Assembly: GCF_008727875.1 (NCBI RefSeq) | Contig: NZ_VTWS01000001.1 | Coordinates: 1,798,001-1,862,000, forward strand | DNA from: Larkinella humicola | Lineage (GTDB): Bacteria > Bacteroidota > Bacteroidia > Cytophagales > Spirosomataceae | DNA length: 64,000 nucleotides | Direction: 5' to 3' | Shown: positions 43,871-52,074 of the stretch, one piece after another | Position numbering within the stretch: the first letter of the stretch is position 1 | Layout of the letters: each line of letters opens with the position of its first letter | The notes under the pieces: model-generated | The model's input: the letters and a program-made list of their open reading frames with translations, nothing else | Databases searched by the model: none | What the model was told of the DNA's origin: nothing | Position numbers and translations under genes: made by a program

Positions 43871-44425
43871 GTGGAAAGACGAAAAGCACTTAAAAGTTTG
43901 GCGGTGGCCGTGGGCGGACTGGTGAGTCTGCCGGGTTGGGCAAACGGCTGGAATTCGGCGAACCTCCCATCCGGAGCGTCGTTTCTGGCTCCCCGCGCCG
44001 ATGCGGTTTTAGCCGAAGTGGTGGAAACCATCCTGCCCGCCACCGACACCCCGGGCGCGAAAGCCCTGGGCGTTCACACCTTCATTCAGAAAATTGTGAC
44101 GGATTGCATGGAACCGTCGGCGCAGGACAGTTTGACCAAAGGACTGACGGCCGTGGAAGCCCTCGCCCAGAAAACCTACAGCAAATCGTTTGCCTCGCTC
44201 GAGGCCGGTCAGAAAGCCGAGGTGCTGAAAACCATGAGCCAGTCGTCGGACGCCGACGAAAAAGGATTCTTTTCGCTGGTAAAAGGCATGACCATCCGGG
44301 GCTACATGACCTCCGAATACGTCATGAACAACATCACCCACTACGAAATGGTACCCGGTCGGTACCACGGTTGTGTGCCGGTGGTAGCCAAAAACACAAC
44401 GCCTAAAACGCAACAAAACAAATAG
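43871..44425 (+). CDS. Gluconate 2-dehydrogenase subunit 3-like protein (Tat-exported)
   Basis: A 184-residue partner subunit for a periplasmic flavoprotein. The start is GTG 43871, giving MERRKALKSLAVAVGG, a twin-arginine-like signal followed by a hydrophobic core ending near WANG. The mature part carries the family pattern VVETILPATDTPGAKALGVH, with the conserved PATDTPGA, and ends YHGCVPV. In characterised FAD-dependent sugar dehydrogenases this small subunit helps export the folded flavoprotein through Tat. The GMC flavoprotein gene follows after 14 nt. A paralogous pair is at 51489-53790. Confidence 0.9.
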   Translation: MERRKALKSLAVAVGGLVSLPGWANGWNSANLPSGASFLAPRADAVLAEVVETILPATDTPGAKALGVHTFIQKIVTDCMEPSAQDSLTKGLTAVEALAQKTYSKSFASLEAGQKAEVLKTMSQSSDADEKGFFSLVKGMTIRGYMTSEYVMNNITHYEMVPGRYHGCVPVVAKNTTPKTQQNK

Positions 44426-44439
44426 CAGCCCAAACCCCT

Positions 44440-46152
44440 ATGGCAAATTTTGCAATCGATGCAGTAAAAGCAACCACGTATGACGCCATCGTGATCGGAT
44501 CAGGGATCAGTGGCGGTTGGGCTGCGAAAGAGTTGACGGAGAAAGGATTACGTACCCTGGTGCTGGAACGGGGCCGCGACGTCAAACACGTGGTCGACTA
44601 CCCCACGACCATGCTCAACACCTGGGAAATGGAACACCGGGGCCAGTTACCGCTCGGCATCCGGAAGGAGAATCCGATTGTGGGCAAATGTTATGCTTTC
44701 CACGAAGGATCGGCGCATTTTTTCGTGAAGGATGCGGAACACCCGTATGTGCAGGAAAAACCGTTCGACTGGATCCGGGGCTATCAGGTAGGTGGAAAAT
44801 CCTTGCTGTGGGCGCGCCAGACCCAGCGCTGGAGCGACTTCGACTTTCAGGGCCCGGCCCGCGACGGATTTGCGGTCGACTGGCCGATTCGGTACGCCGA
44901 CATTGCGCCCTGGTATAGCCACGTTGAAAAATTCGCCGGTATTACCGGAAATAAAGACGGTTTAGCCACCCTGCCCGACGGCGAGTTTCTGCCTCCACAC
45001 GAGTGGAACTGCGTTGAAAAATACTTTAGCCAGCAGATGGCGGCCAAATACAAAGACCGCCCGGTCATTATGGGCCGGGCCGCTCACATCACCAAACCGC
45101 AACCGATTCACCTGCAACAGGGCCGGGCGCAATGCCAGCACCGGACCATTTGTGAGCGCGGTTGCCCGTTTGGCGGGTATTTCAGCAGCAACGCTTCGAC
45201 CCTGCCCTGGGCCGCCAAAACCGGCAAGCTGACTTTGCGCCCTCATTCGGTGGTGCATTCGATTATCTACGACGAGAAAAAAGGCAAAGCCACCGGCGTA
45301 CGCGTGATCGACGCGACCACCAAGGAAATGATCGAGTTTTATGCCCGGATCATTTTTGTCAATGCGGCCGCTTTGAACACCAATCTGGTGCTGCTGAACT
45401 CGACCTCGAACCGGTTTCCGAACGGGCTGGGCAACGACAGTGGCTTACTGGGCAAATATGCCGCTTTCCACAACTACCGGGCGGGCATTTCGGGTGAATA
45501 CGACGGGTATCTGGAATCGACCACCGAAGGCCGACGCCCCAACAGCCCCTACATTCCGCGATTCCGGAACGTTCACAAACAGGAAACCGACTTCCTGCGG
45601 GGTTACGCGGCCGGTTTTTCAGCCAACCGGATTTCGCGGTCGAATCAGGACGGTTTCGGCGCCGATTTGAAAGCGAATCTGGCCAATCCGACGCTGGGCG
45701 GCTGGAGCGTAGGTTCGCACATGATGGGCGAAACCATTCCGAAAGAGAGCAATTACGTGGCGCTGGACAAAAACCTGAAAGATCCGTTTGGCATTCCGCA
45801 GTTGAAAGTGTCGATTGTGTACGACGACAACGACGACAAGATGGTGAAGGATTACCAGGAGCAGATGATGGAAATGTTCACCGCAGCCGGTTTTAAGAAC
45901 CTTCGCGTTCGTGACGACAAACGCAATCCGGGGCTGGACATTCACGAAATGGGCGGGGCTCGCATGGGCAAAGATCCCAAGACGTCGATTCTCAACAAAT
46001 GGAACCAGATGCACCACGTCAAAAATGTGTTCGTAACCGACGGAGCATCGATGACGTCCACCTCAACCCAAAACCCGTCGCTGACCTACATGGCACTGAC
46101 GGCCCGGGCGGTGGACTACGCGGTGAAAGAGATGAAAAAGACGAATCTGTAG
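44440..46152 (+). CDS. GMC-family flavoprotein, sugar/polyol dehydrogenase-like, with 3Fe-4S-like Cys motif
   Basis: A 570-residue FAD enzyme. The dinucleotide fold is AIVIGSGISGGWAAKEL (Gly20-x-Gly22-x2-Gly25). GGKSLLWARQTQRW is the second FAD motif. The C-terminal active-site region has HEMGGARMG and QNPSLTYMALTAR. Between them, Cys232, Cys238 and Cys242 (CQHRTICERGCP) form Cx5Cx3CP, resembling the 3Fe-4S-binding cysteines of bacterial FAD-glucose dehydrogenase alpha subunits. No signal of its own, as expected if it rides through Tat with the small subunit encoded upstream. No cytochrome subunit is adjacent. The likely job is oxidation of an aldose or polyol in the periplasm; the substrate is unknown. 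Confidence 0.9.
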   Translation: MANFAIDAVKATTYDAIVIGSGISGGWAAKELTEKGLRTLVLERGRDVKHVVDYPTTMLNTWEMEHRGQLPLGIRKENPIVGKCYAFHEGSAHFFVKDAEHPYVQEKPFDWIRGYQVGGKSLLWARQTQRWSDFDFQGPARDGFAVDWPIRYADIAPWYSHVEKFAGITGNKDGLATLPDGEFLPPHEWNCVEKYFSQQMAAKYKDRPVIMGRAAHITKPQPIHLQQGRAQCQHRTICERGCPFGGYFSSNASTLPWAAKTGKLTLRPHSVVHSIIYDEKKGKATGVRVIDATTKEMIEFYARIIFVNAAALNTNLVLLNSTSNRFPNGLGNDSGLLGKYAAFHNYRAGISGEYDGYLESTTEGRRPNSPYIPRFRNVHKQETDFLRGYAAGFSANRISRSNQDGFGADLKANLANPTLGGWSVGSHMMGETIPKESNYVALDKNLKDPFGIPQLKVSIVYDDNDDKMVKDYQEQMMEMFTAAGFKNLRVRDDKRNPGLDIHEMGGARMGKDPKTSILNKWNQMHHVKNVFVTDGASMTSTSTQNPSLTYMALTARAVDYAVKEMKKTNL

Positions 46153-46157
46153 AATTA

Positions 46158-46236
46158 AGTTATATCGCGGAGTTGAGCGGAGTTTATTTTTCTCTGCTCA
46201 ACTCTTTTTTTCTCCGCTCAACTCCGCGATATAACT
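46158..46236. terminator. 25-bp perfect inverted repeat between convergent genes
   Basis: Arms 46158-46182 and 46212-46236 are exact complements, containing TATATCGCGGAGTTGAGCGG. The 29-nt spacer holds T-runs and a third partial copy (CTGCTCAACTC). It lies between convergent GMC and glycosyltransferase genes, so a bidirectional terminator role is likely. Confidence 0.75.
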
Positions 46237-46242
46237 CTTTAT

Positions 46243-47430
46243 CTATTTTACGCTCGTTTCCCCGTGGGGCGTGTGCAGAAATTTCTTCCCGGCAGCTTTG
46301 ATTTTCAGCAGGGAACGCATCATGCGAAAGACCAGCAACGGGAAAGTCAGCACATCCCGAATCGAGATTTTCTGCCAGAGGTAACCCGGAATCGAGATCA
46401 GGAGGCTGAACAGTAGCGTTACCAACATACTGCCAAAGTAGCCCCAGACCATCTGATTACCAATCACCAAACCAGCCAGTGTTCCCACAAACAGGAGTGC
46501 GAGAAACAAAACGCGCGGGATAAGCAGCGCCTTCAGCAACCCGTTGAAAGCATGCCAGTTTCCCCTCATCAATTGCCGGATGCCGGTGCCGAAATACAGC
46601 TTCACAAAATGAATCTGAGCGGCAATCCAACGGGTACGCTGGCGTTCGAACACTTCCAGATTCTGCACCTTCTCGTCGTAAATCAGGGCTTGTTTCAGGT
46701 ATGCGATCTCAATATCTTCGGTCAACAGCAACATTTCCAGCTCTTTGTCGTAGCCCCCGACCGAGCGAATCTGGCCCATGGCCCGCTTCATCGTTTCGGG
46801 TTCAAACGCCATGCCTGACCCAATCAGCGATGCCGAGAAGCCCAGCGCCCGCTGCCCACCCCGAAACAGGTGGTTGTTGACTTCTTCATTCATGGCGTCC
46901 AAAACCGCCACGCTGGTATTGGTGTTTTTAGCCACCCGGTGGCCCTGAACCGCCCGCCAGCCGCAGTCGAACGCCTGGTTGATCCGGTGCAGAAAATCGG
47001 GTGCCATGTGGTTGTCGGCATCAGAAACGAGCACTATGTCGTAGATCTGTTCCGGAAGAAGTTCAAGGGCTTTTGTCAGTGATTTCTGAACCGTCGATTC
47101 TTCAAAACTCACCACCAGAACCTTGACGGGAAATTGGGCAAGTTGCTGCAAGGTCTCGGCGCGAAACGAGTCGGCAATCACGTAAATGTCGTAGGAATCA
47201 GCGGGATACGTCTGTTGAAGATTGGCCTGAACCGAGTCCAGAATGACTTTATCCTCTTTGTAGGCGGGTACCAGAACGGCAATTCGGCGGGTGCGGGTCG
47301 TGGTTTTGGTCTCGGGTTCGCTGTCGTCTCCGCCAAACCAGCCTGCCAGGGCACAAACAAGAAGATACAGAATGTTAAATCCGAGGTAAAGACCGACCGG
47401 CAGAAAAATCAGATACCCTACAAAATCCAT
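46243..47430 (-). CDS. Membrane-associated family 2 glycosyltransferase
   Basis: A 395-residue processive-type GT-A enzyme. An N-terminal helix (about 5-28) precedes the catalytic domain with AVLVPAYKEDKVI, LVSDADNHMAPD (DxD), LLLTEDIEIAYL (catalytic ED) and RQRTRWIAAQ (the Q/RxxRW motif of cellulose- and hyaluronan-synthase-like enzymes). Two or three C-terminal helices follow. It could polymerise or extend a surface polysaccharide across the inner membrane. It is convergent with the GMC gene and opens the polysaccharide region. The product is not known; no c-di-GMP PilZ domain is present. Confidence 0.88.
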   Translation of the reverse strand: MDFVGYLIFLPVGLYLGFNILYLLVCALAGWFGGDDSEPETKTTTRTRRIAVLVPAYKEDKVILDSVQANLQQTYPADSYDIYVIADSFRAETLQQLAQFPVKVLVVSFEESTVQKSLTKALELLPEQIYDIVLVSDADNHMAPDFLHRINQAFDCGWRAVQGHRVAKNTNTSVAVLDAMNEEVNNHLFRGGQRALGFSASLIGSGMAFEPETMKRAMGQIRSVGGYDKELEMLLLTEDIEIAYLKQALIYDEKVQNLEVFERQRTRWIAAQIHFVKLYFGTGIRQLMRGNWHAFNGLLKALLIPRVLFLALLFVGTLAGLVIGNQMVWGYFGSMLVTLLFSLLISIPGYLWQKISIRDVLTFPLLVFRMMRSLLKIKAAGKKFLHTPHGETSVK

Positions 47431-47705
47431 GATTCGGTAAAATTATCACTGTACAAACCAATTCTGCTCGTCAATTTGTCTGATAATTTTCGCTTCACCC
47501 AGGATACGGCTGTTTTTTCTACGGCGGTCTTCCTCTTTCTAACCATCAGATTCATGCCGATCTGACAGCAAATAATATACCATTTAATCAGTTAAGCGTG
47601 TTCTCAACCCAAAGATTTCCATTTGGCCTTGCGCTGAGTACTTTTCAGGAGTCTACTTTCAATCAGTAGGACAGAGAAATTAATGTCTGGTAATAGAAAT
47701 AATTA

Positions 47706-48155
47706 TCAAGCCCGTACGGGCACGGCCTGGGCATAATAAGGAGCGGCACCAACCACGGGTCGCGAAAAGGGAATTGAAACCCTGCGGAGCATCGCCCGGA
47801 TTTTGGCCTGCAATTCGAGCGGATTGAACGGTTTTGTCATGCAATCATCAGCGCCATTTTCCAGACACCGAATGCGGGTATTGCTGTCTTCAGAACCCGA
47901 CAGGGCCAGAATGGGAAGCGAATGGTAGCGGCTACTCTTCCGAACGAGTTGGATCAATTCCAAACCGTCCACCTTCGGCACTTTCAGGTCGGTGACAATG
48001 AAATCAGTAGAAAGGCCTTTTTCGAGCAGATTCATGGCTTCATTCCCATTAGAGGCCACAATCACATTAAATTCATCAGCAAGTGTCTCCAGCAGGATCC
48101 GAACCAGGAAACGATTACTCTCTATAATCAACAGGTTTACTTTCGGGAATTTCAT
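47706..48155 (-). CDS. Orphan single-domain response regulator
   Basis: A 149-residue receiver-only protein. The phospho-acceptor Asp lies in FIVTDLKVPKVDGLEL, the conserved Thr/Ser switch in ILALSGSED, and the Lys in CMTKPFNPLEL. The usual first acidic pair is replaced by Glu-Ser (LLIIESNRF). A Pro/Ala-rich tail follows with no output domain. It probably relays signals to a kinase or regulates by protein contact. No sensor kinase lies beside it, and both flanks are AT-rich non-coding DNA. A role in controlling the nearby polysaccharide genes is a guess. Confidence 0.88.
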   Translation of the reverse strand: MKFPKVNLLIIESNRFLVRILLETLADEFNVIVASNGNEAMNLLEKGLSTDFIVTDLKVPKVDGLELIQLVRKSSRYHSLPILALSGSEDSNTRIRCLENGADDCMTKPFNPLELQAKIRAMLRRVSIPFSRPVVGAAPYYAQAVPVRA

Positions 48156-48705
48156 AGCACGTTGTTTTTTTTCTTCAATCAGAATACAAGCTCAAGGACT
48201 GACAAAGTACGGTATTACAGAAAATAATAAGTAAAAACACTTATTTTAGCATTCTTTACTGGTCAATTAAATGACAAATATCGGTCATGGAAATTTGAGT
48301 ACAATCGTTAAGGCTTTTGCATTCAACAAGCAAAAATTGATAATAATACCCTGTCTATTAAATGATTAAATCAAAAACATACAGTATCATTCTCTTTCTG
48401 CCCACCAACATTACCAAACAGCAGGACAAATATAGAATACCTAATTTTAAGTAAAAACAAAAATGTGTAATTATTTTTGCAAGATGAGAAAATAATCATG
48501 CTCCCTGCAAAGGCCCCGACAGAAAATGAACCTCTGTCCGGCATTAGATCGGGAATGTTACCGTATTTCTACCTTAGGCAACCTACAATGTGCAGAATCT
48601 CCAAATTACCAGACACACTTGGCACGATATGTGATTGGTGTTCAAGGCTACTTCTGACAGATTATGGCTGTTTTTCAATGGTAGCCAGTGAACACAATCG
48701 GTACC
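48156..48705. other. 550-nt AT-rich non-coding region
   Basis: No convincing gene. A small hairpin AATAAGT-N6-ACTTATT is at 48226-48245, before the response regulator, and the word AAGTAAAAACA recurs at about 48230 and 48450. TATTTTTG at 48472-48479 fits TAnnTTTG on the plus strand, but it is far from the next gene. An open frame at 48477-48728 lacks signal, family pattern or a usable context. Confidence 0.45.
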
Positions 48706-49884
48706 ATGCGAGCAGTCTACTTCCCTAATTTAAACGGCTTACGATTCATCGCTGCTCTTTGGGTGATCATTCACCACATTGAACAAATCAAGCTTATTTT
48801 CAAAGTCGATAACTACTGGCACCTGCCCTTCGTCGATCTGATCGGGAAGCTGGGTGTCGTGCTGTTTTTTGTCCTGAGCGGTTTTTTAATTACCTACCTG
48901 CTTTTGCAGGAAAGAGCGGTTACGGGCACGATTGCAATCCGCCATTTTTACCTGCGACGGGTGCTCAGAATCTGGCCGCTGTATTACCTGATCGTGGTTT
49001 TAGGCTTGTTCGTGCTGCCCCACATCCCGTTTTTTGACATTCCGATTTATTCTGATTTACTGCACAGAAGTTTCCTGGTCAAAGTCATCCTGTTCATTGT
49101 TATTCTGCCCAACCTGGTAGCCACGCCCGTACCCCACATCAACCAAACCTGGTCGATTGGGGTGGAGGAGCAGTTCTACGCCTTCTGGCCTTTGCTCATG
49201 AAAAAGGTGGGCCATCCGCTGCGGGTGGCCTTAGGCACGATTGTGGTCTACCTGCTGATCAAGTTTGGGCTGCTCTTTCTAACTTCCAGTGGCGTCACCC
49301 ACCAGGCTATCAGCTTTGTAGCAAAATTCTGGAACAGCTTCAACGTGGATTGCATGGCCATTGGCGGGGTGATTGCCTGGGCACTTTTCTACCGCCGGGA
49401 AGGCATTCTCCGCGTGCTGTTCAACCGCTGGTTGCAAGCCGCCGTTTACCTGCTGACGGCTTTCATGATCGTTCGGGGAGTTGAAATCCCGTATCTGCAC
49501 CAGGAAACGTATGCCTGTCTGTTTGCGGTGATCATTCTCAACCTGGCCGCCAATAAACAGACACTCATCAAACTCGAACACCCGGTTTTACATTACCTCG
49601 GCAAGATTTCGTTCGGCATCTATATGTACCACATGATCGCGATTTTAATCGCTTTCAAACTGCTGCAACCCGTTTTTCCGGGCAACAACTGGCTGCTCTA
49701 CAGTGCCAGCATTCTGCTGACCATTCTCCTGGCTGCGGCCTCCTACGAATGGTTTGAACGCCGGTTTATCAAGGCTAAAATCAAGTATTCCAAAGTTGTC
49801 AGTGGCGACAATATTGCCGAGCCGGTTGTCAATTCGCCCGGCGCTACCGACGCTATCCAACCGACCCTGACCAACACCAAATAA
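48706..49884 (+). CDS. Acyltransferase family 3 (OafA/NodX-type) membrane protein
   Basis: A 392-residue inner-membrane O-acyltransferase with about ten hydrophobic segments. It opens YFPNLNGLRFIAALWVIIHH, with the conserved His pair; the RxxR-type motif is in YLRRVLRIWPLYY, and NQTWSIGVEEQFY is a conserved loop. ATG 48706 (MRAVYFPNL) is preferred over GTG 48688. These enzymes acetylate or otherwise acylate surface glycans. The gene is 41 nt upstream of the Wzy-like gene and is probably co-transcribed with it. Confidence 0.9.
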   Translation: MRAVYFPNLNGLRFIAALWVIIHHIEQIKLIFKVDNYWHLPFVDLIGKLGVVLFFVLSGFLITYLLLQERAVTGTIAIRHFYLRRVLRIWPLYYLIVVLGLFVLPHIPFFDIPIYSDLLHRSFLVKVILFIVILPNLVATPVPHINQTWSIGVEEQFYAFWPLLMKKVGHPLRVALGTIVVYLLIKFGLLFLTSSGVTHQAISFVAKFWNSFNVDCMAIGGVIAWALFYRREGILRVLFNRWLQAAVYLLTAFMIVRGVEIPYLHQETYACLFAVIILNLAANKQTLIKLEHPVLHYLGKISFGIYMYHMIAILIAFKLLQPVFPGNNWLLYSASILLTILLAAASYEWFERRFIKAKIKYSKVVSGDNIAEPVVNSPGATDAIQPTLTNTK

Positions 49885-49925
49885 CCGTACCGTGAGCGCC
49901 CTGCCGGGGGTTCTAATTCGCAAAA

Positions 49926-51359
49926 ATGGGCAATCAGACCGCTTCCTTATCGTACACCATACAGAAGAACTTCTGGTTATTCAGCCTGCTTGGAACCCTC
50001 ATTGCCGTAGCTTCCGGTTTCCTAATTGCCAGACTAGGAATTCTCGGATCGGCGGTCATTATCATCCTACCGCTCGGGCTTCTTCTGGTGGGAGGTGTGC
50101 TGGCCGAGCCCAAATTCGGTTTTCTGGTCTATGTGCAGCTCAGTTTTCTGGTCAATGCCCTCGCCCGCTTTCTGCCCGTCAGCATCCCCTTCGGGATGAT
50201 TATCGACGGCATTCTCGGACTTACCGTGCTGAGTCTGATCGTGAACAACCGGCGATTGTCGTGGAAACGGTTGCATCATCCGGCTTTTTACCTCGTCGGA
50301 ATCTGGTTTTTTTACACGGTGCTGGAAATCTTTAATCCGGAATCGCCCTACCGGGCCGCCTGGTTTTTTCACGCCCGCTCCTTTTCCCTGCATTTTTTCA
50401 TTGTCACCTGCACCATGCTGGTCATCGACCTGACGCGGGGCGATATCCTGATTATTCTTCGAACCTGGCTCATCTGGTCCTTTCTGGCGGCCCTCTGGGC
50501 GTTCAAGCAGCAATACATTGGCCTGACCACCAACGAGATGATCTGGCTCAACTCGGGAGCCGCTTCGACGCACATCCTGTTTGGTCACCTGCGCAGTTTC
50601 TCGTTTTACACCGATGCCTCGCAGTTTGGGGCCGAAATGGCCGCCGTTTCGCTCCTCTGCTTTATCTGGAGTTTTGAATCCGAAACGTTGCCGCGCAAGC
50701 TGGGGTACCTGTTCCTGCTCCTGGTCTATTTCTGGGGCTACGCCGTTTCGGGAACGCGCAGCGCCCTTTTTGTGCTGATTGCCGGCTACGGTTTTTATCT
50801 CTTCATGAAGCGGGACCTGGTCAAAATTGCCATTGGGATCTGCGTGGCAGCTCCCCTGCTTTTTGTCCTGAAATATACCAACGCCGGCAGTGGAAATTAC
50901 CAGATTCAACGCATGCGAACGGCCCTGAATCCGCTGGAAGATCCGTCGTTTCTGCTGCGGTTGAAAAACCAGCAAAAACTGGCTAATTACCTGAAAGACT
51001 TACCATTCGGTGCGGGCATAGGAACCTCACTCGATACAGGTCAGCGGTTTTCGCCCAACCACTGGGCCGCCCAGATTTCGCCGGATAGCTGGTATGTCGA
51101 GCTGTGGATCGAAACCGGCCGGGTGGGCATGGTTCTGTACATTATGATGCTGATCGCGCTGATTTCGATTGGGGTTTACCGGGTCTGGCACCTGAAAGAC
51201 CCCTGGCTCACCTCCACGATGCGGGGCCTGGTGGCAGTTTTTGTCGGCATCGCCGTCATGGGGTATTCCAACCCGGTTCTGGGTCAGTTCCCCACCAGTT
51301 CCATGCTGTTCATCAACGCACTCCTGTTCACCACCTGCAATCGGTGGGACAAGAGCTAG
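49926..51359 (+). CDS. O-antigen ligase/Wzy-like polysaccharide polymerase
   Basis: A 477-residue protein with about ten to twelve membrane segments. A large loop near residues 310-380, with DLPFGAGIGTSLDTGQRF and SPDSWYVELWIETGRVGM, matches the Wzy_C/WaaL-type pattern, in which the loop contributes to transfer of undecaprenyl-linked glycan. Sequence alone does not separate a polymerase (Wzy) from a ligase (WaaL); with a Wzx flippase and Wzc-like protein downstream, polymerase is the more likely reading. It follows the acyltransferase by 41 nt. Confidence 0.85.
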   Translation: MGNQTASLSYTIQKNFWLFSLLGTLIAVASGFLIARLGILGSAVIIILPLGLLLVGGVLAEPKFGFLVYVQLSFLVNALARFLPVSIPFGMIIDGILGLTVLSLIVNNRRLSWKRLHHPAFYLVGIWFFYTVLEIFNPESPYRAAWFFHARSFSLHFFIVTCTMLVIDLTRGDILIILRTWLIWSFLAALWAFKQQYIGLTTNEMIWLNSGAASTHILFGHLRSFSFYTDASQFGAEMAAVSLLCFIWSFESETLPRKLGYLFLLLVYFWGYAVSGTRSALFVLIAGYGFYLFMKRDLVKIAIGICVAAPLLFVLKYTNAGSGNYQIQRMRTALNPLEDPSFLLRLKNQQKLANYLKDLPFGAGIGTSLDTGQRFSPNHWAAQISPDSWYVELWIETGRVGMVLYIMMLIALISIGVYRVWHLKDPWLTSTMRGLVAVFVGIAVMGYSNPVLGQFPTSSMLFINALLFTTCNRWDKS

Positions 51360-51379
51360 GCGGCTTACGGTTTTCGGTT

Positions 51380-51447
51380 TTCGGTTTTCGGTGGCTAACG
51401 CTGTTACAAACCCGACCGGTAGCCTGCGTCAGCCACCGAAAACCGAA
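51380..51447. repeat. Intergenic inverted repeat, accgaaaaccg family copy 3
   Basis: A 22-bp arm at 51380-51401, containing TCGGTTTTCGGTGGCTAACG, pairs with 51426-51447 at 21 of 22 positions, spacer 24 nt. Further CGGTTTTC and ACCGAATA words flank it (51361-51460). The GTGGCTAA/CAGCCAC words also occur in the copy at 3840-3979. Confidence 0.7.
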
Positions 51448-51488
51448 TACCGAATACCTATACTTTTAATCCTTATTCCTCAACCTCT

Positions 51489-52061
51489 ATGAAACGTCGC
51501 CAAGCCATTCTGGGGATCACCCTTTTGGGAGCTGGCAGTGTAGCCTTCAAGGGCTTCAAGTGGATTTCCTGGTACAAAAATCCCGATCTGGTGTTCATCC
51601 ACAGCCAGAAAGAACTCCTGGCGGCTTTGGCTGAAACGATTATTCCGGCCACCGATACGCCGGGCGCCATTGCCGCCGGGGTACCTGATTTCATCCTGAA
51701 AATGGTGCTGGAAAACACGCTGAAAGTTTCCCAGAACCGCTTCATCGAAGGCCTGAAAGCCGTCGATCCTTACAGCATCAGCCGGTTTGGAAAACCGTAC
51801 ATAAGATGCTCCCGGCAGGAGCAAAACGAGGTGATGCGGCATTTCGAAAAAGACGGAAAACCGTTTGAGGGAATTCCCGGAAAAGTGGAGCGGAAACTGA
51901 TTGGCAATTCGTTTTTTACCACCCTGAAAGAATACACCTGCGTCGGGTATTACACGTCGATGACCGGCGCAACCCAAGGGCTGGCCTATGTTTTTACGCC
52001 TGGCCACTACACCGGTTGTATTCCGCTTTTTGCCGGACAAAAATCCTGGGCCATCCGCTAA
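51489..52061 (+). CDS. Gluconate 2-dehydrogenase subunit 3-like protein (second copy)
   Basis: A 190-residue paralogue of the protein encoded at 43871. The N-terminus MKRRQAILGITLLGAGS is a twin-arginine-type signal. The mature part has ETIIPATDTPGAIAAGVPDF, with the family PATDTPGA, and ends PGHYTGCIPLFAG. It sits 13 nt upstream of the second GMC flavoprotein, whose export it likely supports. The pair lies inside the polysaccharide region, between the Wzy-like gene and a GT14 enzyme, unlike the first pair next to the sugar-uptake locus. Confidence 0.9.
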   Translation: MKRRQAILGITLLGAGSVAFKGFKWISWYKNPDLVFIHSQKELLAALAETIIPATDTPGAIAAGVPDFILKMVLENTLKVSQNRFIEGLKAVDPYSISRFGKPYIRCSRQEQNEVMRHFEKDGKPFEGIPGKVERKLIGNSFFTTLKEYTCVGYYTSMTGATQGLAYVFTPGHYTGCIPLFAGQKSWAIR

Positions 52062-52074
52062 CCACGACCTTTCC

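Noticed and set aside
48477-48728. Possible small gene of 83 codons before the acyltransferase
   Set aside because: Overlaps the acyltransferase start, has no signal, conserved pattern or ribosome-binding context; treated as non-coding.
50067-50975. Long open frame (302 codons) on the minus strand
   Set aside because: Antisense to the Wzy-like membrane protein; Gln/Lys/Asp-rich mirror of hydrophobic codons.
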